Shown: positions 52,847 to 62,448, counted from the stretch's first letter. The stretch: 64,000 nt of DNA from JACRCT01 sp036504155 (GCA_036504155.1 DASXVQ010000025.1:11641-75640), one strand, 5' to 3'. Translations and numbers: made by a program. The notes: a model not told the origin generated them from the sequence alone.

Positions 52847-53011
52847 CGCCGCCCCCTTGAGCCCACCGTCCACGCCCGTGCGAGGGGAGGTGCGTTTGCA
52901 GCGCACATGCCAGTGCGCGCTCAGAGGGAGGGCAGGGAAGCGCGGACGCGGGCGTCGTCGCGTTCCGGCACGAGCGGCCTGGAGGGGAACGTCTCGAAAC
53001 GAGCCGGGGCG

Positions 53012-54859
53012 CTACTTCGCCGAGCTGGGAGTGGCCGCGGCGTCCGCGTCGACGTTGACGTCGAGGGACTTCTCGTCGCCGGCGCCGATCTCTACCGGCT
53101 CCTCCCGGGCGAAGCCGCGCTCCTCGTTGACGAGCTTGACCACGTGCGAGCCGGGCGCGAGCTCGAGCGTCGCCGGGGTGGTCTTGCCCGTGTCGACGCC
53201 GTCGAGGATGACCTTGGCGAGCGGGCGACAGGCGACGTGGACGGTGCCGGTGGTCGGGACGTCGGACTTCCTGCCCATCAGGATCTGCAGGGCCAGCTTC
53301 TCGCGGCTGGCGCGCGCCTCGTCCTTGCGGTCGCTGTAGATGCGCAAGAGCCCGGCGTGGGGCAACGGGTCGAACGGGTCGACGCTGACGACCTCCAGGA
53401 ACGAGCGCTCGGCATCGGCGAAGCGCTTGGTGGTCACGTAGATCTCGGCCAGGTTCTGGAAGGTGCGCGGATAGCCGGGGTAGGGCTTCAGGCTCGCGAG
53501 CAGGATCTCCTCGGCGCGGGGAAGGTCGCCACTCTTGATGAGCGCCTGGGCGTAGCGGTTGGAGAGGGCGGGGGAGCGGGCGCCGACGCGCGCGTAGGCC
53601 TTGCTGAACTCCTCGATGGCGGCGGCGGTGCGGTTGCGCTGGCGGAGCAGCTCTCCCAGGTGCGCGAGCTTGCGGCCCTCCAGGTCCTCGATCTCCAGGA
53701 AGTCGCCGAAACGGACGTCCTCATCGAGCTTCGAGTCCTTGTTCTTCTTGGCCTTCTCGTCCTTGCCGGCGTCCTCCTTGAATTTCAGCTTCTCGGCCGA
53801 CAAGGAGATCGTCTCGCGCGGGAACTCGCGCTTGGCCAGGTACGCCATCCAATCGCTCTGGAACTTGGCGAAGCTGCCGCCGGTGGCCTTGCCGACTGCG
53901 ACGTCGTAGCGGTCGCCGGCCTTGAGGTTGTCGACGATCTTGCCGAGCAGGACGTTGCCGCCCTTGCCGTACAGGAACTCGACGGCGGTGAAGACCTCGG
54001 CGAAGGCCAGCGCGGCGTCCTCCTGGGACGGCAGCAGCGCCATCGACGGGTGCATGCGGTCGAAGGGGATGAGCTTGCTCTTCTTGAGCGCGTCCGCGAG
54101 CAGGCTCGCGGAGGCCGGCGAGAGCGCCAGACCCGGGGCGCCGCGCCAGGACGACTCCAGGAACTTCGCCAGGCCCTCGTGGATCCAGATGGGAACGGTG
54201 TTGCGGCTCATCTGGGAGACGACCAGGTGCGTGTACTCGTGCGAGAGCGTGTCGAGCCAGTCGTAGCCGCGCACCAGCGCCTTGGGGCTGGTGATCATCA
54301 GCTTGTCGAATTTGCAGATGGCGATGGTCCCCGAGGTCTTGATGGCCTCCAGGGTCAGCGTCGATACCCGAGAGAGCGACCGGATGTCGTCGAGGACCTC
54401 GACGCGGACTTTTCCGGGCGGCATGTAGCCGAGGCTGGTCGCGAGGGCGGTGCGCTGGCGCTCCAGGGCGTCGAGCGCGTAGGGCGGCAGGACCGCGTCC
54501 TTGCCCTCCCGGTAGTAGATGACGAAGTGCTCGCTCTCGCGGGACTTGTGGTCCTTGAGCTCCTTGACCGTCGTCCGCGCCAGGTGCGCGAACTCGTCTT
54601 CGGAGCCGATCTTGTCGAGTAGCTCCACGGAGCCGGCGTAGTCGCCCTGCTCGTAGCGCACGTGCGCGGCCAGCTCGAGGGCGGCCCGGTCGTCCGGGGA
54701 GCGCGCCAGCAGCTCGTCGGCGACCTTGCGCGCCCCGGCCGTGTCCCAGGCCTCCAGCTCCGCGTAGCCGGCCTTGACCGCGACGTCCTGGGCGATGGCC
54801 GGGGCGGCGGCGAAGAGCAGCGCGAGGGCTGCCAGGGCTGGGAGCGCGGCGGGCCTCAC
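53012..54859 (-). CDS. exported HExxH peptidase with TPR and PEGA domains
   Basis: A 615-residue protein starting at GTG 54859 within a GTGA overlap with the upstream gene. A signal peptide (ALPALAALALLFAAAPAIAQ) is followed by a short TPR pair, then a gluzincin peptidase (MA-like) domain with TLSHEYTHLVVSQ (zinc HExxH) and the third ligand/helix IHEGLAKFLESSW. Further TPR repeats lie at about 400-540 (LSNRYAQALIKSGDLPRAEE), and a C-terminal PEGA domain follows (VHVACRPLAKVILDGVDTGK). It is probably a periplasmic or surface metallopeptidase bound to cell-wall-related partners. Tight coupling with the DUF4175 gene indicates a joint role, which is unknown. Confidence 0.9.
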   Translation of the reverse strand: MRPAALPALAALALLFAAAPAIAQDVAVKAGYAELEAWDTAGARKVADELLARSPDDRAALELAAHVRYEQGDYAGSVELLDKIGSEDEFAHLARTTVKELKDHKSRESEHFVIYYREGKDAVLPPYALDALERQRTALATSLGYMPPGKVRVEVLDDIRSLSRVSTLTLEAIKTSGTIAICKFDKLMITSPKALVRGYDWLDTLSHEYTHLVVSQMSRNTVPIWIHEGLAKFLESSWRGAPGLALSPASASLLADALKKSKLIPFDRMHPSMALLPSQEDAALAFAEVFTAVEFLYGKGGNVLLGKIVDNLKAGDRYDVAVGKATGGSFAKFQSDWMAYLAKREFPRETISLSAEKLKFKEDAGKDEKAKKNKDSKLDEDVRFGDFLEIEDLEGRKLAHLGELLRQRNRTAAAIEEFSKAYARVGARSPALSNRYAQALIKSGDLPRAEEILLASLKPYPGYPRTFQNLAEIYVTTKRFADAERSFLEVVSVDPFDPLPHAGLLRIYSDRKDEARASREKLALQILMGRKSDVPTTGTVHVACRPLAKVILDGVDTGKTTPATLELAPGSHVVKLVNEERGFAREEPVEIGAGDEKSLDVNVDADAAATPSSAK

Positions 54860-57800
54860 TTCACGATCTCCTCGTAGTAGCGCTTGACCTGGTCCTTGTA
54901 CTTCTCGGGCGCGCCCTGCTTCATTGCGTCGAGGATGTCCTTCCGGTACTCCTCCGGGACCGTGTACTGGTCGGCGTTGGGGATCTCGACCTTGTCGTGG
55001 TCGGACCCCTGGCCGTCGTTCCCGCCGAACTGGGGCTCCTGGCCGGGGCCCTTCCAGGGCCACGGCATCGGCTGCCCGCCGCCGCCGCTTCCGCCGCCGG
55101 CCTGCTTCTGCAGCCCCTTCTCCAGCTCGCCCAGTTGGTCGAGCGCGGCCCGCTCCTCGGCGACCGAGCCGGTCGGGTCGCGGGCCTGCATCTTTCCCTG
55201 CGCCCGCTGCATGCGGCCGCCGACCTGCTGCATCATCTCCTGCGCCTCGCCCGGGAAGAGCGGCGCCTGCTGGTTGATCTCGTCCATCTTCTGGCGCAGC
55301 TGGCCGGCCTTCTGCTGCAGCTGGCCCTGGCGCTGGGCCATGCTCTTCATGGCCTGGCGGTCCTGCTCGCTCATCGCGGCGGCGGGCGGCGGCTGGAGGC
55401 TGTCGAGCTCCTTCTTGATCTCCTCGAGCGGCTGCACCGCGCCCTTGGCGTTGCGCGCGTTCTTCTGGGCGAGCCCGGCCTCCTCCTGGAACGCCTGCGG
55501 ATAGCGGCGGGCGTCCTGGGCGGCGCGCTCGAAGTCGTCGGAGGCCTGCTGCGCGGACATCAGCGCCTTGGCCGCCGACTCCGCCGCCTGGTCGAAGTCC
55601 TTGACCGCCAGCGCCTTGTCGAGGTCCTCGGTCTGCTCCTTGGCGCGCTTGAGGTCGTCCTCGCGCCAGAAGCTGCGCGGTTTCTTGATCTCCGCGAGCT
55701 TCTTGCGGGTCTCGTCGGTCTTCTTGCGCAGCTTCTCCACGAAGTCCGCGCCCTTCTTCGCCAGCTTCTCCTGCAGCGCCTGCTTGTAGTGCTCGCGGAC
55801 CTTCTGGGTGTCCTCGAGCAGGGCCTGCTGATCCTCCTGCAGCTGGTCGAGGTCCTTGGCGAACTGCGAGACGTCCTTGGCCAGCGGGTCGTACTGGCCG
55901 CCCTGGCTCTCCTGGGAGGCCTTGTTGAGCTTCTGCTCGAGGCTGTCGAGCTTCTGCCCGAGCTTCTCCATCTCCTTCATCGCCTCCTCGACCTTGCCCT
56001 GGTAGAGCAGCTCCTGGAGCTTGTCGAAGGTGTCCATCATCTCTTGCGACTCGCCCATCTCCTTGAGCGCCTCGGCGTTGAAGTGCTCGTCGTTGATGGA
56101 CTTGGACAGCTCGGCCATGCGCTGCATCAGCGCGGCCATGCGCTCCTTGAGGCGGGCGAGCTCCTTGATCAGCCGGTCGCGCGCCGCGTCGTCGGGGGCG
56201 CTGCGGTACTTCTCGAGGAGGTCGGCCAGCTCGCGGCGCTTGGCGGACAGCTCCTTGCTGAGCGCGGCGAGGTCGGCGATGCGCTGCTGGTCGACCAAGG
56301 CCTCGAGGTAGAGGACGTCCTTCTCCTCCTCGGCGATCTCGACCTCGACGGCCCGCGCCACGCGCCGGACCAGGTCCGACTCGGCGTCGGCGCCGCGACG
56401 CAGCCAGTTGGCGGCGCCGGTGCGCGCGTTGTAGGTGGCGTTGGCCTTCTCCTTCAGTCCCGCCGCGACCAGCGCCAGGGCCTGCCAGAGCTGCTCGGGC
56501 GACTTGTCCTTGCGCAGCGTGGTCGACAGCTCGGCCAGCTCGGAGGCCAGCGCCAGCGCGCGCGAGTCCAGCATCGCCCCGCCCAGGATCTTGTCCGGCG
56601 TGCGGCCGTCGGGCTTGCGCTCGGCGCTCTCCAGCCGGTCGGCGAGCAGCGTCACCAGCTTCTCCCAGGCCGCCTCGATCTGCTGGACGAGCTTCCGGTG
56701 GTGCTCGGCCTCGCTGAAGATCTTGAGGTACTGCGTGCGCGAGACGCCGGTCTTCTTGCCGGACACCTCGTCGTTGTCGGTGGCCTCCAGGTAGTAGGCG
56801 ACGGTGTCGCCGGGAGAGAGCGCCGGCGCCACCAGGTCCCACTCGTACTCGCCGGAGGCGCGCCGCGGCGCGTCCTTGGCCCGCTCCAGGACTACGCGCT
56901 CGGGCTTGCTGGCGCCGGGCAGCTTGAAGAGCAGCGCCAGCTCGGAGATGCCGAAGTCGTCGTCGGCCTCGTAGCGGATCTTCACCCGGGACTTCGGGTC
57001 CACCTCGACGTCCGCCATCGGCGCCACGATGGTGGCCTTGGGCCGCTGGTCCTCCTCGACCGCGATGGGGATGGGCGGACCTTCGGCCAGGACCTTGCCT
57101 CGCGCGCCGACGAGCCGGAAGCGGTAGCTGCCGGGCGACTCGACGAGGAGCGTCCCGGAGAGGTCGCGGCCGTTCTTGACCTCCAGCGGCAGCGCGGCGC
57201 TGCCCACCAGCGCGAAGGCCTTCTCGACCTCCCGGTCGGCCCGGGTCTTCAGGCGCACCTGCGTGCCTTTGGGCGCGGAGATGTCGCCGTTGGTGTTGGG
57301 CAGCGTCCGGCTCGGCAGGCGCGTGTGGGCCGGGTAGAGGTAGGTCAGCTCGACGTCTCCGGTCACCGGCTCGGCGGTGGTCGAGGACTTCGCGGCCGGG
57401 GCCTCGCGCCCCCAGACGACCAGCCGCGCGCCGCGCATCATCGGCCCGCGGAACAGCGCCACCGCGCCCAGGAAGAAGAGCGCCGCGAAGAAGAAGGCGC
57501 GGCCCGCCCGCCGGACCGTGCGATCGGGGAGCGCGAGCTCGAGCCTGGCCTGCCGGGCCCGCTGGGCGACCTGCCCGATGTGGGCGCGGGCGAGGGCGCG
57601 GGAGAAGTCCACCCGAGGCCGGGCCAGCTCGCGCGAGAGCTCGAAGGCCGGGAGCAGGCCGCGGCGCAGGTCCGGCGAGTCGAGCCGCGACGCGAGCAGG
57701 CGCGCCGTCGAGGCCGGGTCGCCGACCTCGCGGCGAACCCGGAGGACGCCCTGCCACACGAAGGCGCCCGCGGCGAGGAGCAGGGCCCCCAGCGCCAGCG

Positions 57801-58098
57801 GCCGCGCCGCGGCGACGCCGGAGGCGGCCAGCCCGAAGAAGGCGGGCGCGAGCACCAGGACGGCCGCGGCGACCAGCAGGCCCGCGGTCAGCTGGAGCAG
57901 GCGCCGTTGGCGCTGCCGCGCGCGCTCGAGCAGATCGAGCACGGCCGCGACGGCCTGGGCCTCGTCCGCCGCGGAGACATGCGGCGCCGAGGACGGCAGG
58001 CCCGGCGAAGGCGTCGTCGGGGCGGTGGGCTGCGGGTCGGGCACTCGATCGTTCAAACGGACGGCGGGTCCAGCGGTTCTGGGCGAGACGGCCGCCAT
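54856..58098 (-). CDS. DUF4175-like membrane protein with long coiled coil
   Basis: A 1080-residue protein. After a Pro-rich start, two hydrophobic segments lie at about 68-120 (LTAGLLVAAAVLVLAPAFFG, PLALGALLLAAGAFVW) and a third near 205-220 (AFFFAALFFLGAVALF). Beta-rich Ig-like regions follow (about 240-480), then a ~550-residue helical, Gln/Lys/Glu-rich coiled coil (for example LAALSKELSAKRRELADLLE) and a Gly/Gln-rich C-terminal part. This is the layout of DUF4175 proteins found in proteobacteria, function unknown. The ATG at 58098 is the furthest upstream and lacks a ribosome-binding site; an in-frame GTG at 58044 is an alternative. The stop overlaps the start of the peptidase gene. Confidence 0.85.
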   Translation of the reverse strand: MAAVSPRTAGPAVRLNDRVPDPQPTAPTTPSPGLPSSAPHVSAADEAQAVAAVLDLLERARQRQRRLLQLTAGLLVAAAVLVLAPAFFGLAASGVAAARPLALGALLLAAGAFVWQGVLRVRREVGDPASTARLLASRLDSPDLRRGLLPAFELSRELARPRVDFSRALARAHIGQVAQRARQARLELALPDRTVRRAGRAFFFAALFFLGAVALFRGPMMRGARLVVWGREAPAAKSSTTAEPVTGDVELTYLYPAHTRLPSRTLPNTNGDISAPKGTQVRLKTRADREVEKAFALVGSAALPLEVKNGRDLSGTLLVESPGSYRFRLVGARGKVLAEGPPIPIAVEEDQRPKATIVAPMADVEVDPKSRVKIRYEADDDFGISELALLFKLPGASKPERVVLERAKDAPRRASGEYEWDLVAPALSPGDTVAYYLEATDNDEVSGKKTGVSRTQYLKIFSEAEHHRKLVQQIEAAWEKLVTLLADRLESAERKPDGRTPDKILGGAMLDSRALALASELAELSTTLRKDKSPEQLWQALALVAAGLKEKANATYNARTGAANWLRRGADAESDLVRRVARAVEVEIAEEEKDVLYLEALVDQQRIADLAALSKELSAKRRELADLLEKYRSAPDDAARDRLIKELARLKERMAALMQRMAELSKSINDEHFNAEALKEMGESQEMMDTFDKLQELLYQGKVEEAMKEMEKLGQKLDSLEQKLNKASQESQGGQYDPLAKDVSQFAKDLDQLQEDQQALLEDTQKVREHYKQALQEKLAKKGADFVEKLRKKTDETRKKLAEIKKPRSFWREDDLKRAKEQTEDLDKALAVKDFDQAAESAAKALMSAQQASDDFERAAQDARRYPQAFQEEAGLAQKNARNAKGAVQPLEEIKKELDSLQPPPAAAMSEQDRQAMKSMAQRQGQLQQKAGQLRQKMDEINQQAPLFPGEAQEMMQQVGGRMQRAQGKMQARDPTGSVAEERAALDQLGELEKGLQKQAGGGSGGGGQPMPWPWKGPGQEPQFGGNDGQGSDHDKVEIPNADQYTVPEEYRKDILDAMKQGAPEKYKDQVKRYYEEIVK

Positions 58099-58216
58099 CC
58101 CAACGGCCGAGCGCGCGCGCTATTCCAGCGACAAGCCGAAGGAATATACGCCGCAGGGCGTGCCCGCGAGTGGTCGTTTCAAGCGCCCCCGGCCGGGCTG
58201 TCCGTCCTGTGCGTCC

Positions 58217-58669
58217 TCACGCCTCGCGCGGGCGAAGCGTCCGGTTTTGCTCGAGGAGCAGCGCCGAGCGCGCCAGGCGCAGGGACGACAGCACGAAGAG
58301 CGCCATGGCTCCCAGCAGCACCACGCCGATCGTGAAGGCCACGATGGGGGCCGCCGACGGCAGGGCGACGACTCCCTGGGCGAGGTAGAGGAGGGAGGTC
58401 ACCACAAAAGCCAACAAAGCCGCGTAGTTGAGCAGGAGCGCCGTCGCGTAGAGCTGGTGCCTGCGGCCGAGGACCCGGATCTGCTCCGCCAGCATCGGCT
58501 GCCGCTCGGTGGGCCGGCTGGGGTCCCGGAATTCGCGGGTGAGCTCCCTCAGCCGGTTGGCCATGCGGGCCGCCTGGTTGTCCAGCCCCAGGGCGATCAG
58601 GCCGCAGGCCGAGACCATGACTGCAGGGGTGACGGCGGAGGCGATTCGCTGGGCGGACTCGACGGGCAT
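58217..58669 (-). CDS. DUF2721 family membrane protein
   Basis: A 150-residue protein with three hydrophobic segments: AVTPAVMVSACGLIALGL near the N-terminus, and two more in the C-terminal half (LLLNYAALLAFVVTSLLYLA, IVAFTIGVVLLGAMALFVL). The first is followed by the characteristic NRLRELTREFRDP. DUF2721 proteins are of unknown function. The start at 58669 has GGAGGGGAG upstream. It is divergent from the GNAT gene, 106 nt away. Confidence 0.85.
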   Translation of the reverse strand: MPVESAQRIASAVTPAVMVSACGLIALGLDNQAARMANRLRELTREFRDPSRPTERQPMLAEQIRVLGRRHQLYATALLLNYAALLAFVVTSLLYLAQGVVALPSAAPIVAFTIGVVLLGAMALFVLSSLRLARSALLLEQNRTLRPREA

Positions 58670-58775
58670 GGGGTGCTCCCCTCCGGGTGCAGGTGCGGCG
58701 GGGCGCCCCTCCCGACAAGTCCGCCTCGCCCCGCGAGCTTGCGAGGGCTCGTGAAGCCGCGGTACGGTCGCGCTC

Positions 58776-59606
58776 GTGCAGGTCATCGAGCTTCCCGCAG
58801 AGCGCATCGAAGAGTTGAGGGTCTATCTCGCCAAGGACCCGGTGCAGAACCTCTACGCCCTGGGCATGCTCGAGGAGCACTCGCTCGGCATCGGCCACGA
58901 GGCTCGCGTCTCCGCCTTCGGGCTGGTCGAAGAGGGCAAGCTGGTGGGCGCGGCGGTCCTCGGCGGTCGCGGCGGCCTGACCCTGCCCTGCGTCTTCGAC
59001 CCCGGCGCGGCTTCCGAGCTGGGCCGCGCGATGCTCGGCCGCGTCCGCTTCCGCAGCGTGCTGGGCGAGCGCTCGGCCGTCGACGCGCTGCTGCGCGCGG
59101 CGAGCTGCGGCCCGGCGCGCTGGTCGCGCCCGCAGCGCCTGTTCGCCGCTTCAGCCGACGACCTGGGGCCCTTCGTCCTGGCGGGCCTGCGGGTGGCCCA
59201 GCAGCCGGACATCCCCGACCTTCTCGCGATGAGCGCCGCGGCCATCAAGGAGTCGGTCGGCGAGGACCCGACCGCCGCCGGGCCGGCGCTGCTGCTGCGT
59301 CGGGTCGAGGCGCGGGTCGCCGCGAGCCGCACCTACGTCTACGCAGAGAGCGGCCGGACGATGGTCAAGGTCGACGTCGGCGTGCGCAGCCGGCACGGCG
59401 TGGAGTTCGAGGGCCTGTTCACCATGCCCGGCGACCGCCACAAGGGCTACGCCACCAACGTGCTGGGCCAGCTCAGCCGCATGATGCTGGGCGCGGTCAA
59501 GCACGTGACCATGCGCGTCGACGAGAAGGATGTCGGGCTGGCCGCCGTCTGCCGGAAGGTCGGCTTCACGGCCATGCGCCCGCAGCGCCTGGTCGTCATC
59601 GGCTAG
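58776..59606 (+). CDS. GNAT-family acetyltransferase
   Basis: A 276-residue protein. The N-terminal half is a degenerate GNAT or DUF4081-like module (VYLAKDPVQNLYALGMLEEH). The C-terminal half has the acetyl-CoA-binding pattern GLFTMPGDRHKGYATNVLGQ (R/Q-x-x-G-x-A variant) and VDEKDVGLAAVCRKVGF. The substrate is unknown; amino groups of small molecules or proteins are typical. The start is GTG 58776 without a visible Shine-Dalgarno. Confidence 0.87.
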   Translation: MQVIELPAERIEELRVYLAKDPVQNLYALGMLEEHSLGIGHEARVSAFGLVEEGKLVGAAVLGGRGGLTLPCVFDPGAASELGRAMLGRVRFRSVLGERSAVDALLRAASCGPARWSRPQRLFAASADDLGPFVLAGLRVAQQPDIPDLLAMSAAAIKESVGEDPTAAGPALLLRRVEARVAASRTYVYAESGRTMVKVDVGVRSRHGVEFEGLFTMPGDRHKGYATNVLGQLSRMMLGAVKHVTMRVDEKDVGLAAVCRKVGFTAMRPQRLVVIG

Positions 59607-59611
59607 GGCTG

Positions 59612-59676
59612 CTCCTCCCTCTCTTCTTCTCTGCTTTTTTCTTCTCTCTTCTCTCTTCACTTCCTCCGCCTTCCTC
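59612..59676 (+). other. polypyrimidine tract
   Basis: Sixty-five bases with only three purines (CTCTTCTTCTCTGCTTTTTT-type) lie immediately after the GNAT stop, in the 248-nt gap before pckG. It could act as an unstructured or Rho-related termination region. The remainder of the gap shows nothing beyond the pckG ribosome-binding site. Confidence 0.6.
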
Positions 59677-59854
59677 GCGCTCCCCGGGCATCCGGATCGC
59701 CGGGCGCGTGGCGTTCTGCCTCCCCTGAGCGGGAAGGCAACGACGCGGCAACCCGTGCATTTGCCCTCTGCCGAACTAGCTCCGGCGTCAGCCCTAACGT
59801 TCTCGCAACGCGAAGCGAGGGCGACGCCTTGTTCGCGACGGAGGAAGCAAGCGA

Positions 59855-61663
59855 ATGGATTCCACGCCCACGACCAATCCGCACCTCGCAGCATGGGTCT
59901 ACGAGACGGCCAAGCTCACCAAGCCCGACCGCGTGGTCTGGTGCGACGGCTCGGAGCGCGAGCGCGTGGAGCTGACCCGCGAGGCGGTGGACGCCGGCGC
60001 GCTCATCCCGCTCAACCACGAGAAGCTGCCGGGCAGCTACCTGCACCGCTCGAACCCCAACGACGTGGCGCGGGTCGAGCAGCTCACCTTCATCTGCACC
60101 GAGCGGCGCGAGGAGGTCGGGCCCACCAACAACTGGATGCACCGCGAGGACGCCTACCGCAAGCTCACGCCGCTCTTCGACGGCTCCATGCGCGGGCGCA
60201 CCATGTACGTGGTGCCGTACCTGATGGGCCCGGTGGGCTCGGCGATGGCCAAGGTGGGCGTGGAGCTGACCGACTCGGTCTACGTCGTGCTCAACATGCG
60301 GATCATGACGCGGATGGGGCAGGTGGCGCTGCACGTCCTCGGGGACTCGAACGACTTCAACCGCGGCCTGCACGCCCTGGGCGAGGTGCGGCCGGACCGG
60401 CGCTTCATCTGCCACTTCCCCGAGGACAACACCATCTGGTCCATCGGCTCGGGGTACGGCGGCAACGTGCTGCTCTCCAAGAAGTGCTTCTCGCTGCGCA
60501 TCGGCAGCTGGCTGGGGCGGCAGCAGGGGTGGCTGGCGGAGCACATGCTGCTGCTGGGCGTGCAGAGCCCGCAGGGCGAGACGACCTACGTCGCCGCGGC
60601 GTTCCCCAGCCAGTGCGGCAAGACCAACTTCTCGATGCTGGTCCCGCCCAAGAGCTTCGACGGCTGGAAGGTCTTCACGGTGGGCGACGACATCGCCTGG
60701 ATGCACATCGGCCAGGACGGCCGGCTGTGGGCGGTCAACCCCGAGGCGGGCTACTTCGGCGTGGTGCCGGGGACCAACGAGAAGTCCAACCCCAACGCGA
60801 TGCGGATCATCGGCCACGACACCCTCTACACCAACGTGGCCGAGACGCCGGACGGCAGCGTCTGGTGGGAGGGCAAGGACGGCGCGGTGCCGGATCGCCT
60901 GATCGACTGGCAGGGGCGCCCGTGGACCCCGGCGACCGGCGAGAAGGCGGCGCACCCCAACAGCCGCTTCACCAGCTCGATGTGGAACAACCCGGTGCTC
61001 GACCCGCACGCGGACGATCCCAACGGCATCCCCATCTCGGCCATCGTCTTCGGAGGGCGGCGCAGCGACACGGTGCCGCTGGCGATGGAGGCCTTCGACT
61101 GGGCGCACGGGGTCTACCTGGGCGCGACGCTGGCCTCGGAGACCACGGCGGCGGCGGCGGGCGCGGTGGGCGTGGTGCGCCGCGACCCGATGGCCATGCT
61201 GCCCTTCTGCGGCTACGACATGGGCGAGTACTTCGGCCACTGGCTGAGCCTGCGCCAGCGCCTCTCCGACCCGCCGAAGATGTTCATGGTCAACTGGTTC
61301 CGCCGCGGCGACGACGGCAAGTTCCTCTGGCCCGGCTACGGCGAGAACATGCGCGTGCTCAAGTGGATCGTGGACCGGGTCCGCGGGCGAGCCATCGCGC
61401 ACGAGACCCCCGCCGGGCTGATCCCGGCGATCGACGACCTGAACATCGACGGCCTGGCGCTCGACCGGGCCAAGCTGAGCCAGGCGCTGCGGGTGAGCCC
61501 GGAGGAGTGGGCGGCCGAGGCCGACCTGCAGCAGGAGCTGTTCGACAAGCTGGCGCGCACCATGCCCGGGGAGCTCATCCGCCAGCGGGAGATGCTGCGC
61601 GAGAGGCTTCGCCAGCGTCGAGGCCTGGGAGAAGAGGCCGCCGCCTCGGCGCCGGCGCCCTGA
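59855..61663 (+). CDS. pckG: phosphoenolpyruvate carboxykinase (GTP)
   Basis: A 602-residue enzyme converting oxaloacetate and GTP to phosphoenolpyruvate, GDP and CO2; with the upstream PFOR it points to flexible anaplerotic/gluconeogenic metabolism. The GTP-type signatures are present: MRGRTMYVVPYLMGP, kinase-1a FPSQCGKTNFSML with the reactive Cys, kinase-2 FTVGDDIAWM, NPEAGYFGV, and FGGRRSDTVPL. The length is typical of the family. ATG 59855 has ACGGAGGAAG about 9 nt upstream. ubiE follows after 64 nt. Confidence 0.97.
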   Translation: MDSTPTTNPHLAAWVYETAKLTKPDRVVWCDGSERERVELTREAVDAGALIPLNHEKLPGSYLHRSNPNDVARVEQLTFICTERREEVGPTNNWMHREDAYRKLTPLFDGSMRGRTMYVVPYLMGPVGSAMAKVGVELTDSVYVVLNMRIMTRMGQVALHVLGDSNDFNRGLHALGEVRPDRRFICHFPEDNTIWSIGSGYGGNVLLSKKCFSLRIGSWLGRQQGWLAEHMLLLGVQSPQGETTYVAAAFPSQCGKTNFSMLVPPKSFDGWKVFTVGDDIAWMHIGQDGRLWAVNPEAGYFGVVPGTNEKSNPNAMRIIGHDTLYTNVAETPDGSVWWEGKDGAVPDRLIDWQGRPWTPATGEKAAHPNSRFTSSMWNNPVLDPHADDPNGIPISAIVFGGRRSDTVPLAMEAFDWAHGVYLGATLASETTAAAAGAVGVVRRDPMAMLPFCGYDMGEYFGHWLSLRQRLSDPPKMFMVNWFRRGDDGKFLWPGYGENMRVLKWIVDRVRGRAIAHETPAGLIPAIDDLNIDGLALDRAKLSQALRVSPEEWAAEADLQQELFDKLARTMPGELIRQREMLRERLRQRRGLGEEAAASAPAP

Positions 61664-61699
61664 TTGACGACGACGACGCATCCGACTACTTGACCGCGT

Positions 61700-61726
61700 G
61701 GCCGGGCGGGTCCAGCCTGCCCGGCC
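61700..61726 (+). promoter_or_regulatory. hairpin abutting the ubiE start codon
   Basis: GGCCGGGCGGG pairs with CCTGCCCGGCC (one G-U), loop TCCAG, ending one base before the ATG at 61728. It may end pckG transcription or restrict ubiE initiation. No Shine-Dalgarno is visible for ubiE. Confidence 0.5.
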
Positions 61727-61727
61727 C

Positions 61728-62447
61728 ATGAGCGCGCCCCACTCCGCCGAGCCCGAGAAGGTCCAGGCCCTCTTCACCCGCATCGCCGGCGGCTACGACC
61801 GCTTCAACGGCATCGCCAGCTGGGGGCTCGATCGCGGCTGGCGCAAGCGCGCGGTTCGCCTGGCAGCGATTGCGGACGGCGCCCGGGTGCTCGATCTCGC
61901 CGCCGGCACGGGCGATCTCACCGCCGCGCTGGCGGAGCAGGCCGCCCCCGCGCTCGTGGTCTCCAGCGACTTCACCGCGGCGATGCTCGTCGCCGGGAAG
62001 GCCAAGCTCGACAAGCTCCCGGACGCCAAGGCCAGACAGAGGATCACCTTCTCGCTGGCCGATGCCACGCGGCTGCCGTTCGCCGACGGGAGCTTCGACG
62101 CGGTGACGGTCTCCTTCGGCCTTCGCAACTTCGCCGACCGCCCGGCCAACTACCGCGAGGTCCGCCGCGTCCTCAAGCCGGGCGGGCGCTACGTGGTGCT
62201 CGAGCTGACGCACCCCGGCTTCGCGCCGTTCAAGCCCGTCTACTGGCTCTACGTTCGCAAGGTCCTGCCGCTGTTCGGCGCGCGCATCGCCGGGGACCGG
62301 GCGGCCTACGAGTACCTCCACGACTCCATCCAGGCCTTCCCGGACGCGACCGCGCTCGCCGCGGAGCTGGCCGCGCACGGCTTCTCCAAGGTCGAGTTCG
62401 AGAAGCTCTCGTTCGGAATCGTGGCCATCCACGTGGCCACCAAATGA
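61728..62447 (+). CDS. ubiE: UbiE/MenG quinone C-methyltransferase
   Basis: A 239-residue SAM-dependent methyltransferase acting in the C-methylation of (demethyl)menaquinone and/or ubiquinone precursors. Class-specific signatures are KVQALFTRIAGGYDRFNGIA, the SAM motif VLDLAAGTGDLT, DATRLPFADGSFDAVTVSFG with LRNFAD, and VLKPGGRYVVLELTHP. An upstream in-frame GTG at 61698 is a possible alternative start. In a menaquinone-type myxobacterium menG is the likely role; the sequence does not separate the two. Confidence 0.95.
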   Translation: MSAPHSAEPEKVQALFTRIAGGYDRFNGIASWGLDRGWRKRAVRLAAIADGARVLDLAAGTGDLTAALAEQAAPALVVSSDFTAAMLVAGKAKLDKLPDAKARQRITFSLADATRLPFADGSFDAVTVSFGLRNFADRPANYREVRRVLKPGGRYVVLELTHPGFAPFKPVYWLYVRKVLPLFGARIAGDRAAYEYLHDSIQAFPDATALAAELAAHGFSKVEFEKLSFGIVAIHVATK

Positions 62448-62448
62448 G

